From Sitta carolinensis (lineage: Eukaryota > Chordata > Aves > Passeriformes > Sittidae): a stretch of DNA of 64,000 nucleotides. The stretch is taken from positions 87,905,243-87,969,242 of the forward strand of contig CM063283.1 of the NCBI GenBank assembly GCA_032173965.1, written 5' to 3'. The stretch's first letter is position 1, and every line of letters starts with the position of its first letter. Under the pieces are notes generated by a model that worked only from the letters and a program-made list of their open reading frames with translations, was not told where the DNA came from and searched no databases. The translations under genes and the position numbers were made by a program. Positions 49,687-61,800 of this stretch are shown piece by piece.

Positions 49687-49796
49687 CCCCACATTAAAAC
49701 CTAACCAAAATAAAACAAAACAAGCAAACATCCCCAAAACACAAAACAAAATTTGCTCCCCCAAAAGAACAAACCTAAAACTAAAAAAATAACCCA
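49687..49796. repeat. A/C-rich low-complexity patch
   Basis: AAAAC, CCCAAAA and AACAAAC-type words fill about 110 bases. It is low-complexity sequence of the kind derived from old A-rich tails or slippage; no element boundary is visible. Confidence 0.7.
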
Positions 49797-49853
49797 TGTA
49801 TATAGCTTTAAATGAACAAATGTTTATCTGTGATTACACTATGCATTTTAATT

Positions 49854-49906
49854 CTAAATCCTGTCTCTTGGGAAGGAAAGCTAAATCCTGAATCTTGGGA
49901 AGAAAG
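49854..49906. repeat. Tandem duplication of a 26-27 bp unit
   Basis: Both copies start CTAAATCCTG and share TCTTGGGAAG followed by AAAG. Copy 1 is 49854-49880 and copy 2 is 49881-49906. They differ at two bases and one single-base indel. Confidence 0.8.
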
Positions 49907-51262
49907 CTTTTGCCATTAAACACTTGGTAAAACCTAGACTATTTTACTGAAAGGGGTCATGTGTGAGCATGGTGCTCAGGAAACTTGGCTTCTCTATACC
50001 AGCATACTTGTGCCAAAATTGCATCATGCAAGGGATCTGCTTGTGAAATAACATAATTTCTCAGGCATAGTTACAATTTTACATGTCTACAGTAATGGGA
50101 ATTTAACAAATTGAATAGGTTAGAGCATTGTGTCCTGGTGAGTTTGAGAGGACTACAGTTGATGTTGGCAGCCCTGGTAAACAGTTTCTTCCTGTGCTTC
50201 TGTCCTTGCCCAGCACCTTGGGAAAGACTTGATGACCCTTACAGTAGGGATCAATTAAAATTCTTTTTTTCTTCAGAGGTATAGGAAGAGTTTAATAGTT
50301 TTCCACCAGTCGCTCCTCTAATATTATTCCTAATGTGGTTTATTTAAAAATTATTAATATGCTGTAAAATGGATAATTTTAACTTGCCTGTATTGTAAAA
50401 ATAACCTTTTCTAGAAGGGGAGCCTATGTAGCAGCAACATAAACCAACTGCAGTGATGATGTCCTATTTCTTCACGTTCTCCATGTCCCCAGGAATAGTA
50501 AGAATTGACCATTTTACAATTGCTGAGATAAAATAAACCAACCTAAATTGGAGAGATAAATTATATTGACAACACCAACCTCCAGAACATGTTTGATTGC
50601 AGTCCCTGAGGCTACATCCGCTTATCGACCTGGAGGCTCTCTGTCCATTTTATGTCAGTCAGAAAGCAGGGCAGCTTATTGGAGACTGAGGTCCAAAGTT
50701 CAGGCTCTTCTGTGTCATTGTCAGATGGGATTATTATTTTAGGGGAAAAAATGGTTGAATGGTTACTGACTTATTTCTTGTTAAACTATCAGTTCCACTA
50801 CATAAGTCACAGCCTGTTTGAGCAGTAAGGATTGTACTTCTCAGTTATTCAAAGCATCATAGCTCCTTTTTAAATTCATCTTGGGGACCTCAAATGCATA
50901 TTTGAATAACGTTTTGATTGTTTTATGTTCTTTCTGGTTTTTGATTGGAAAATGACAGCTTAAACCTGTTCAACTCAGCTTCAGGTTTTCAGAAATCATG
51001 TCCTACCTTGGCCATGAGGGGCGATTTTGCTACTGGTTGCCAGGACTTTGCTGTCAAATAGTTTAGCAATCATAGCTCAGGCCTTATATCACGTTCTCCT
51101 AGAAACAAAATTCATTTTAAGAGGAGGCTATTAATTTACAGTAGGGTCCACTATTGTGTTTTATGATTATAGATTAAATAAGGAAAGCACTTTTCCTAGA
51201 GTAGATAATCTAGGTTGTCTGGCATGCAGTTTTCACAGTTCGTACTGTAGCTAAAGGGGGAA

Positions 51263-51286
51263 GTGTGTGTGTGTGTTTGTGTGTGT
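51263..51286. repeat. (GT)n microsatellite with one TT interruption
   Basis: Twelve GT-type dinucleotides with one GTTTGT break, 1.4 kb upstream of the coding exon. It may be polymorphic. Confidence 0.85.
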
Positions 51287-51721
51287 AATTACAGACTGCA
51301 GAAGGAACCCTTTTGGAATATAAATGATATAACTTATGTGCTGAACAGAATTTCTGAATTAAGTTTGTTTTTAGTTACCTTTCTTTCACATAAACTACTA
51401 GGTATCAGAGAAGATGGGGTTGTGGACTTCCAAGACCTAGGCAACAAAGTCAAATACTACAGAAGTCTTTGGACACTTTTGCACCTTTTTCTACTAAACT
51501 GTAATTTAAATGAAATCTACACTTTTTATTTAAAAGAACCCAAAATCTGCTACATTGATTTTCAATGATGTTCTTACCTCCTACTCTCTCTGTCCTCCTC
51601 TACATCCCTCTCCCCCAACCCTCACAGCAACAATTAGAACATTTTAGGTGACTTCTCAGAATTTAGAAGGTAAAATCAACATGTCTTGGTTGGCATTATA
51701 ACATATTTGAGTGCCATTGGT

Positions 51722-51755
51722 ACTTTTCCTTGCATTGGACTTTTCCTTGCACACT
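51722..51755. repeat. 17-bp direct tandem duplication
   Basis: ACTTTTCCTTGCATTGG at 51722-51738 is followed at once by ACTTTTCCTTGCACACT. The first twelve bases are identical and the rest partly so. It lies in noncoding sequence about 900 bases before the coding exon. Confidence 0.6.
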
Positions 51756-52635
51756 ATTGTGCTGCCTCACATTGTTCCTGGTAATTGCTGGGATGCATAG
51801 GAAAACGTGGAGGCATGCAGCTGTCTTTGTGCAGCTGACAAATAGCTTTGAAAAAGATCATTGTTCTTACAGGTAAGTGAGAGAAAGACAACTCATTCAG
51901 TCCTAATGGAACTCTGGATATGTTCCAGGTAGGGAAGAAATGAAATCCAGTGGGTGCTCTTTTTCCACCCTGCTGACTAATGCCTGGTGCAGCACTGTGC
52001 TGAGCTGGGATCTTCCTGGGAACAAAGGGGGAGCGAAGACTCTTAAAGGAAATTTTGTACTGCCTGCACAAAATGGTGAACAAAGGCTTGCTAAAGACAG
52101 TACCCTCTTATTGATGGCAGATTTCTGTGCTGGATTGCATTACTTCTTGAATTATTTCTTAGCTTTCTAGTAAATAAACATGGACAACTTTGTTTAAATG
52201 CAGAAAACATAAATGTGATATTAATATGAGGATGCAGAACTAGTGTAGAAGGAAAATACATTTTTGGAATGCTGCTTTTTTTTTCTCAGGTCAGAACTTG
52301 GAATGCCACATGTGGGATACTTTTATAATGCTATATGCAAAAATAAAACAGATTTTATAAATAAGCTTCTGTTAATATATATACATATATTATTTTATAT
52401 ACTTTCTGAGGAAGTGAATGTAGTACATTATGACTAGAATTTGCTATCAAGATGTTGCCATATTTTAACTGAAAACCCAGGAAAAGTCATTATGACTTCC
52501 CTTGTTTTTAAAAGAGGGTTTTCTCTCTATGGCATTCTCATTTTCCCCTGGCCTTTTTCTTGCTTTAGAAGAATTCAAAGGAAAAAAATGAGTAAGAATT
52601 ATATGACATAATTTACTGAGGATAATGTTTTAATA

Positions 52636-52646
52636 TTTTGTTGCAG
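52636..52646 (+). promoter_or_regulatory. NCK2: 3' splice site of the first coding exon
   Basis: TTTTGTTGCAG immediately precedes the exon, with a T-rich tract and a TTTACTGAGG branch-point candidate about 30 bases upstream. It fixes the exon start at 52647. Confidence 0.85.
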
Positions 52647-52888
52647 AAGGACTCCATGAAAGATGACAGAAGAAGTTATTGTTATTGCAAAGTGGGATTA
52701 CACTGCACAGCAGGACCAAGAACTTGACATCAAGAAAAATGAGCGTCTTTGGCTATTAGATGATTCTAAGACATGGTGGAGGGTAAGAAACGCGGCCAAC
52801 AAAACGGGATATGTGCCATCAAATTATGTGGAGCGAAAAAACAGCTTGAAGAAAGGTTCTCTGGTTAAAAATCTAAAAGACACATTGG
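52647..52888 (+). CDS. NCK2: NCK2 first coding exon (16 nt 5' UTR plus residues 1-75, SH3-1 domain)
   Basis: NCK2 is a cytoplasmic adaptor that couples phosphotyrosine receptors, through its C-terminal SH2 domain, to actin and signalling effectors such as PAK and WASP-family proteins, through three SH3 domains. This exon has 16 untranslated bases, then the ATG at 52663, and codes 75 complete residues plus one base of codon 76. The first SH3 domain spans about residues 2-60. It shows the KWDYTA motif (10-15, counterpart of ALYDY), the acidic RT-loop run QQDQELD (16-22), the double Trp WW (38-39) that forms part of the ligand groove, and GYVPSNYV (49-56). It is followed by the basic linker [17 protein letters not shown]. 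The start [17 protein letters not shown] marks NCK2; NCK1 begins MAEEVVVVAKFDY. The donor TTGG|GTAAGT lies at 52889. The full protein is about 380 residues, so roughly 300 are encoded beyond the window. The context around the ATG (A at -3) is good. No frameshift or missing residue is seen. Confidence 0.97.
52656..52727 (+). other. Overlapping upstream reading frame in the start-codon exon
   Basis: An ATG at 52656, seven bases before the NCK2 start and in the +1 relation to it, opens a 23-codon frame ([14 protein letters not shown]...) that ends at a TGA at 52725-52727, inside the NCK2 coding sequence. Its context is weak (T at -3), so most ribosomes would be expected to scan past it. It could still reduce NCK2 initiation. 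The peptide itself is probably meaningless. Confidence 0.6.
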
Positions 52889-55800
52889 GTAAGTGTTCTT
52901 GTATTTTGGAATAAATTAAGTAGACTTGATGAGTTTCAGGTCGGGAATATGGATACAAATATTTTTTAACATGCGTGTTTGGATTGTCTTTATGCTTAGT
53001 TCGAGGTGACATGATGGGTAGATGATTGATGGAGGGAGAGACTGAGAGAGTGGGTGTGGGTGGAGAATCATATGTAAAAATCTGTAATGTGTTTTCTTGC
53101 ATCACATGCAGAAGGAAAAGATGTTACTTTTGTTCCAGTTTGTCAAAGGTTGTGTATTTTCAGTGGCTGAAGAACTGTTGAGTTTCATACACATATCAAC
53201 TGCTGAGTTCTCTCCTTTCACGCTAGCTCCTCTCACTTGAAAAATGAAGGGTGTAAACTGGAATGTTCAGCCTAGGTATCATAGCCAAAGCTAAATCACT
53301 TTATGAATGGGATTTTTATAGTGTGGCTGTATACACAGCCACGGGTTAAGTTTCTGAGGTCCGAGATGTTCTGTCGACTTTCAAATCCTTAAATGTGTAT
53401 TCTATTTTATATTTACACATAAAGTCCTCACAACAGTATGTCATGCATATAATTAATCTAGCTTTGAAAAGTTTTATATTTTAAAGAAATCTATTTGAAA
53501 GTCAAGTGATTTTTTAAAAAAAAAATATTTTTAAAGACTGATTAAAAAGGGCTTTGCATACAGCTAGAAAAGGTTACAAACATGGTGATAAGTTGTTGTT
53601 TTATGCCAGGAAGACCTACCAGTGGTATTTTAGGATGTTATGAATAAAACAGAAACAGACACATTAAAAGTGTTTTGAGGGGTTTTCTTCTGTTTCTGTT
53701 TTGGTTTTTTGCCTGTGTTTTATGAAGTCTTACATAGAGAAAATTTGTTCTGTTGCAGGCTGCTGTACAAAATTACTCTTCAACAGAAAAATTAGGATTC
53801 AGGATTGGACTTGTTAGAAAGTTAAAAGGTTCACTTAAAATTATATGGCAATAGCTTGTGTGGGATTATCCTGTGCCAGTGTTGTTTCTAACAGGTTTTG
53901 TGTCTTAGCTGCTCCTTCATTACCATGTTTTCCACTGCTGAGTTGCCATAAAGCACGTGGAAATTGGGGACTAGAGGATGGGTGGCAGGCAGACGAGGTT
54001 ATCATAAAATTTACCATGGTAAGATTTAGTACCACAGTCCTTCCTACAGATACTCTTGGAATATACTGATTACAGTACCAGGAAATGTGATTATGCCTTT
54101 TCAAAGATTTGTGTGGTTAAAAGTCCCAGTTGTGGCATTAAGCTCTTTTTATATAGATATATGTTGTTTAAAACATAAATTTAATGTATGTATTTTGTCT
54201 GAAAGGTACCTTAGGAAAGGATTGCAGTCCTGTTGTAATAATATTTCAAGCATTCATGTAAAATGTGGGCAATATTTGCTTGATGTAAACACATTTTTAT
54301 TTATGTCCAACAGAAATCTATTTAAGTGAAGGAATAGAGGTGTGTCCTAGCCTATGTGTGTGTTCATTTTCAGTCTTAAAGCTGCATGGTGCAGGGTGCT
54401 TCCCTTCACTCAGGTGGTGAATGATGAAAAGGTGTGAGAAAAAAACTTGAGGTTTTGTGGCTGAGCCATCCCTAGGTGTCCCATCTTCCAAGCCTCAGCC
54501 CTTTGCACACACCTGCATGGGTTTTTAAGTTCTTAAGCACTGTTATGACAAGTTCTGCATTCCCTGTTCCTTTTCTCATGGTTTTCTCTGTTCATTTGTT
54601 CAGCTGAGGCCAAAAGTGCCTTATGATGGAGTCTGGTTCTTTGTGTTCTGTGACCGCACTTACCTGGTGGACATCCAGAGTGTGAAGCACCTCTCATGTT
54701 CTTTTAAGCTCATACATGCTATGATAGTGAGAAACTGCCTAAGGCATGCCTAACTCACAAATGGATCCAGAATATTAACATCTACCCAAAAGAGCTGGTG
54801 CTTTAGAGTATTCTTTTTTAACAGTTTAAGTGCTTTGAACTCCTTACCGTAATGAAAAATCTATGTGCTGTGCACCATGTATCTGTACAACTTTTTTTTG
54901 TGTTTCCTGAATCAGAGTCCTCAACTACACTATAGTTTAAGCCTTTCCTGTCTTGCTGTACAGTAATTTCCCATTCAGAACAAGCAGAGCATGTGTCCTT
55001 CCGTAGAGGATCCATTGTTTTGAGAGGCCATCAAAAATGCACTCCTTCTTTTTAAACAAAGGCTTGCAAATTGCAAGACTGATGCTTCATCTAGTGAAAC
55101 AGCTTTTGAAAGTTTTTGCCCAGTGAAGCAAATTCTTAAGTTCTCTTCATATAAATATGTCTGATGTATCACCACTCCAAGGATTACAAAAAAATTCTCA
55201 TTAAAATAGCTCCTAACCCTGCACAGTTGGGAATGGTAGTCATGATTATTAGTCCTTAAACCAAGTGTGTTTCTAACTTTGATCTTGAAGCTACTGCCAA
55301 AATACCAGGTACTGAACTTAAAAAAACCCAATAAAGTGTCACTTACTATTCTGTCAATGATTAATCATGAATCTTGTGAAATCTCAGGAGAGAAACAGAC
55401 TCATAGCTGCATCCAGTGACGTACCTGCACCGCCCTTTCATACTTGTGTCACTCAAGCAAATGGTTGTTCCCATGGAGATGTACTTCTCCCTGCCTCTTT
55501 CTTAATAGATTGCATTTCCTTGTGTTAAAAAATAATTCATCTGAAAGCATCATTATCATACAAATGATGTCATATGTTGTCTGTATGATTACCTGTAGCT
55601 GTCTGCCATTCTTGTGCTTATCCACAGTACTTACTGGTGCTTGGTTTATATTTTTATATTCAGTAAATATGAAAAGTGCCAGCCATAGTTCAAATTGTGG
55701 CAGACCCTGTAGGAGATATAACTGTTAATTAATAGTTCCCCTTGTTTGCTGTTGAAGATGCATCATCTGAATAGTTGTTCATCTTTGGCAGTCAGTGTTC

Positions 55801-58800
55801 TAATGAAACTTTATGCCACCAGTTATGTTGATGTCTTGTACACAAAAACCAAAGTACACCACGAAAGTTTACTATCTTTTCAAAGTTGCTTTTATCAGGA
55901 AAACCGCTAATCTCAGCAGAGAATTAAGTCATGCCTGTTTGATGCTAAAAACTAATTTTCCAAGAACTGTTGACTGTCATTAATTATATCTCAGCCCTTG
56001 AATATTTTATTAATAGAGTCCTATCAGCTTTACCATTTTTTGGCTGGGGGTTGGTAGAAGGTTAATGGACATATGGGTACCTAGAATAGACAGCTTGATG
56101 TTTTAAAATATCAGCCCATTTTTAGCAATGTCTTAAGGCTTCTTTTATTTCAGAATTTTTTGAAAAAAAAAAATCAAATGTGTTCAGAGACAACTCTCCT
56201 AAATGTGTTGGGTGCTTATTAAAATCCTGATTAATGCTTGTTTAGCATATGTTCACTAAATCAGTTCCTTCTGGTCTGAAAAACAGCTCACCCAAAATCT
56301 CAAATGACCCCCAGTAATTTGTGAAGAGATACTTTAGTATCATCCTTTACCTTTTTACAAAACAATAGCCTTTCCTACACTGTTCACTTTGTCTTTGTCT
56401 TTTTAAGGGCTTACTCTATTCTGTTGTATCTTCTTTTAGTCCTGACATCAGGGAATTTTCTATAACTTTCAATTTTCCTTAAATTATTTGGAGAAATTTT
56501 GAGTCTTGTAATTGATGGATGTCTGGTTTTGTAATTTTTTTATTTGATATATACTACTTGTGTCTTCTTAAATCTCTTTCTTGAGTGAGGTCTAATGAAT
56601 ACTCAGCTACAGTGGCCTAGTTTTAATTACGGAAATATAGTATATAGGCCACCTATTGAGTATTTTAAACGATTCATCTTCTCATTCTCTTTTTTTGTCT
56701 TAACTGAATGATACTGCAAATAAAAACTTAATGGTAATTTGGCCATTTCAGATTTCTGTCTTCTGTTTGCTCATTTTGAATGAAATCTGGTAATTATTAC
56801 TATTCTTAAGGCAAAAGCCAGCTTCCATGCCTATGATTAAAATTTCATCATTCATTATAATGAAGTTTAAAATAGTTTCCTTTTACAGTATTTCTTTTAC
56901 AGGGAGGGTATTTTCTATGCATTTTGAATAAGTCTTATTAAGCAAGAGACCTCCAGCGTGCATCTTTCAAACTGTAATTTTCTGTAATATAATTCTTCCC
57001 ATGTGCTGGGGGATGGAAAGGAATTCCCATATCCATTTGGTTGGTGTGGGTGTTTGCCAGCACCACCCCCAGAGCTGCCTCTGAGTGCAGCTCCTTGGGT
57101 TTCCCCGTCTGCAGCAGAGATGATCTATGCCTGCTGGCTCATCTCTGTCATGCCGAACAGAAACCTTATCCGAAGGAAGCCAAAATAATTGAGAAGTCAG
57201 TTGTTTGTATACTCAAAATAAAACTTCTACACTTTTTCCATCCCTTTGCAAGTCGTTTTCCTGGCAGCAGCACAACTCCCCAGGCAGCAGTGTGCCATGA
57301 GTGACTGAAGCGTGTGATCCAGCAGCAGGGTGCCGTTTTCATGGGAATCCATGGTTTTCTGAATGTTACTGCTTTTGCTTCACAACCAGCATTGCACATA
57401 GACTTTTCTTACAGGTTTCTGGTCTTGTTCTCTTTAGCAACTGCTACATAAGAAACCTTGAGGACATTTCTGCTCTGCTCTGGTTTTGAACAGATGCCCT
57501 GCAAAAGAAAAAGGTATAATAAAATGGGTATTGAAAAGGAGATTGGACACCAAGAGTACAGGAGAGGTATTTGCAAATCTGTAAGAACAATAGAAAGAAA
57601 TGAGTTTTGGTGGTGATGGCAAGTAACAGTAATCTTGATTACATTTCACAGACATGTTTGAGCTGCATGAGAGACTTTTTAAACGGCTCCTTTATTAAGC
57701 TTCTGGAAGTCTGCAAAATTTTTCAGTAACCTTGTAGTTTTTATTCACTCAGTATGCCAGATTCGGAAAGCAAGATGTAACGTAGAGAAGCCAGTTCATG
57801 CTTGCATCAGTGTTCCTAGCAGGTTATTTCAGAAGTGTTATGAGCATTCAGGAGTATTTCCTGTGTCTGTCAGCCCCTGTGGTGTGTGTCTATCTGGGTC
57901 AGTGTGTACATCTGCAGCAGTCCCTGTATGCCATATATACTGGTGCTTCCAGGAATGAACGGTTTTATATCCCTCTCCTCTCCCAGTTATTTGTGAAAGT
58001 GCTGGTTTTTTCAAATTTATAGCTTCATATTTTCCCTTTGAGCTGCTTAGTACCATTTTCTTAGTGCTCATTTGGAAATTGACAGGGAAGTTAGCTATTT
58101 TTTCTTTGCAGAGTCACTGTCTAGTAAGAAGCAGAAATGAGGAATTGGTCATTCTTTACTGCAATGTACTTTTTAGCAATGGAAAACTGTTCCTCTTACT
58201 GTTGGTTAAGAGGCTTGGTCTACTTCCTTTTTACATAAAAATATTTCAACTCAGATTTAAACAATTACCATCATAGTTCTGTATAACATGGTTATGAAAT
58301 CTCATTCTCAAGTTATCAACATTTAAGTTCAGGTGTGTGCGTTATTGGACTTTTATTTTTTTGCTTGTTTGCTTTGGTTTTCAGGACTTTTTCTTTTTTA
58401 AAATATCTTAGTGATACAATTTTGGTAGTTCTGATGTGATATGTTTGGCAGATTTAATTGTATAAGGTGCTATTTTGACATTCATCAGATTGCTTCTAAA
58501 TCTTAAGTATTGAAATTTGATTCCTAAAGTCTTTCACTAGTGAAAATTACTTATATGACTCTAATGTTAAGGGGTTTAGCTGGATATTTTCCTGTTCTTC
58601 CACACTCATTTTTAGGAGTATAATCATACGAAGTATGCACAGTATTTTTGGCATAGTCAGAGCACTAAATTGAGTCTTCAGTACTCTTTACTTGATTAAT
58701 TTGTGTATCAGCGACCTGTCTGAGCCTCCTCTGCAGGATTACAGAAAACACATTAAATTCGTATTAGAACCAAGTACCACTTAGAAAATAGTTCTATTGG

Positions 58801-61800
58801 TTCTTAATTAATTTCTTCCAATTCTAGTCTTCTCTGGATGCCATAAGGGTATAAAATTTGTGACAGAATGAAAGAATGGTGAAAATAAAAATAAATATGG
58901 TATCACTGTATAATAAGTATATTGTTGTATAGCACAGCCTCTTAAGCCTTATACAGCTCATGTTAATAAAAACAGGTCTACCTTACAAGTCAAACAAGTT
59001 ATTTTAATCTCTTTAGAACTTCAAGCTCCCAGTGGTTTTGGCCTTCCTTGTCACAGACCTGTAAGAAATGCTAGTATTTCAGTTCAAAACCCAGCATTTA
59101 ATAAAGTTGATTTTAAAAAATAAATAACTTCTTAAAGTATATAGCTACTTGTCAAATTATTTATCACATATAATAATTCCTAAGAAGGAATTATACAAAG
59201 TTTTTGTTTAGATAAAATTAGCTGCAACTAGCGATAAAATCAATCACCTCATAGGAATTCAGCAAAAATAAAAGTTTTTTTTCTCTATCACTTATTGTTG
59301 CTTTGAAGCTTTCTAGCTTGTCAGAAAATGTCTGTGTGAAAATGTCTGTAGTGGCATGTCTCTCTTGTGCCTCTTGGAGGATTGGATGAGGGTAGGTCAT
59401 CTCTATTTGCACTTTAAAGGAGTTGGCACACAGGAATTTAAGTTCAAATTTAGGGAGAGGAAGTAGTGAAAGTGTTTATATACAACACAAATTCTTGCTT
59501 AATTTCCTAGAATCCTAGAATAGCTCATTTCATGGTTGAATTTTTTCAACAGAAGCACTCTGCTATTCTTCATCCTGCTTTGTGGTTGCATTGCTGAAAG
59601 TAAGCACATTTGTTTGTGAGACAGTGTGGCAACAGTGGTGACTCTTCCACCAGTGATGAAATTGAGAGAAACATGGTTTTGTGGTAGTGAGGGAAGTGAT
59701 GGGAACTCCTTTTAGGTGTTGTGTCTTTAGTTTCAGGGGGAGAATAAGCTGGAACAATTGCATTTCTTCCATGTTCACAGTAATAATAGATGATTGTGGT
59801 TGCATAGATTGCTGAGAAAGGAGAAATGGGAGATGTTCACAATGATTTCAAAGACAGGAAAAGATTTCTTCCATTCCCATCTAGAGCATGTGGAGTTAGA
59901 TGCTGGCAGTGCTGATGACACTGGAATGGTAGCAGATGATTTGTATAATATGTTATTGAAATACTTTGCAGTTTTCTGGAAATACATCTGCCTCACAATT
60001 GTCATTAAAGCCTAGACTTAGTTAAAGTAGCCATTTTTACTTTATTGATGATCTTTGAAGATATGGAGACATACTCAATAGCAGTAGTTTTGCATATAGA
60101 AAATGACATAAGAACATACTGATGACAGGGTAGGGTCTGCCTTCCACTATCAATTAGATACATAATTGCAAAAAATATATTCATTTTTAATGAATGTTAC
60201 TATAAAATGTTAAAATATTTATCTAGAATCCAAAACAAACTCATGAATTTATGATTTTGGACCTGTTGTACACCCGCAAACAAATAATTTTAATATGCAT
60301 ATCAACTGTGTCCACTGAAAGTAACATTAAAGGAATCCAAGTCTCTGCTTGGTGGAACTAAAATCAGACTTTCTAAAAGATACTATGTTGTAATTTCTAA
60401 AGAAACATCTGCTTGAGAAGGAAAAACTCTGAAGTTGCAGAGCGGACTAATGCAAAAGAAACAAACAAACAAAACCACAACAAAAATCCCCAATGAATAT
60501 GAAACACAAACTTCATGCCTTTTAAAGAGCTGAAAGCAAAGAATTTTGGTGAATATTCTGGAGTACTCATGGTACAGAATAACTCTTCTTTTATTGCTTG
60601 AGGAGAGTTTCTCTGCTGGTTGTATGCACTAGGTCCTTTAACTGCTCCAAAGTGAAAACCCAAAAGCAGCAATGAATGCAGAACCTAAAGCTTGTTGCAG
60701 TGCTAACTTGTAATGGTTCAGAAGTTTGCTTTTTTCAGTTTACAATTGTATATATTGTATTCTGTTGAAGTTTTAGCTTTATTGGGATAAATTATTTATT
60801 GGGGTAGATCATTTAAAGGATGTTCTGCTTCAAGAATTTAACACAAATATATAATGGAAACCATGATGTGTGCTACCTTTCAGCAGATTTTTCTACTGTG
60901 ACAGTTGCAGTAAAATGTTGCAAGGCTGAAGGCATAAAGAAATCCTCCTATTTTTAGTCTATATTGAGAAAATAAATTTGATCATTGTATTAGAAATTTT
61001 ATCCAATAGGTATACTTTTTCCCCTTTTCCCATGCAGCGTGTCTGTGTGTGCTTGGAGGTACATTTACATTTACAGATCAAAGAACAAGCCTTTATTTTA
61101 TTCGTAATTATGTGTGAAAACATGAAAGGATCACCTTAACTCGTTGTGCTGTGTATACTGGTGACGTTGGTATTATTTCCCTCAATTGTCACCTTGGAGG
61201 ACCCTTGGTTTTGTCCTTCTCTGAGCCAGTTATGTTTCAACCTGTAATGTCTGGCCTTAGAGCAAGCCCAAAAATTAGTTCCCAAGGTAGTTTCACAGCC
61301 CGCCATTACACAGAGTCACTCCACTGCCAGTAGCTCTTCATACGCACTGTTCCAGCTATGGAGGCAAGCTTTTACTTTCTTAGCTTGAAAAGTTTGTGTC
61401 TGAACCCTCAACTCTTTTGATGTTTTACATTGTACATAGAATAAAATACTTTAGGCATTCTGCTAATTGTCTCTTCTTCTGAACCAATGAAAATAGAGTG
61501 CATTTCTTTTCCAAGTACTGTCTTGTACTGGATTCATTGCATAGTGTTCCTTTATGTCTTCCTTTCCCTCAGTTTCCTGGGAGAAACGAAGGTGGCTGAG
61601 GCAGCAGAGCTGGGGCCACAGTGTGGGTCACTGAATTGCACCTCTCTGCCTGGGCTGGGCTTTTTCCATAAGCACATGTTTATAGGGGTACATGTATTTG
61701 TGTGCTCTGCATACTGTCATCCCCTTTGGCTTCATGTCCTAGCACGGGAAGGTTGTGACAGAGAGCAGACACGGAGATGACAGTGGCTGAGGTATCAGAG

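Larger units (their letters stand above)
31544..52646 (+). other. NCK2: NCK2 5' intron, second part (noncoding)
   Basis: About 21 kb of AT-rich DNA precedes the coding exon. It holds the CR1 copy (42935-44125), long T tracts (33521-33570, 42038-42076), an A29 tract (47148-47176), a C-rich run (35966-35984), an A/C-rich patch (49687-49796), a tandem duplication (49854-49906) and a GT repeat (51263-51286). The section around 44990-45360 is noticeably richer in G+C than its surroundings. No second gene is evident. The intron ends with TTTTGTTGCAG at 52636-52646, a good acceptor. Confidence 0.65.

Noticed and set aside
57000..57400. GC-elevated stretch with short frames on both strands, considered as the next NCK2 exon
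   Set aside because: No frame shows SH3 or SH2 motifs, and splice sites do not bracket an open segment.
59511..59550. CCTAGAATCCTAGAATAGCTCA, like the reversed CR1 tip
   Set aside because: The following bases do not continue into the CR1 3' sequence, so it is too short to call.
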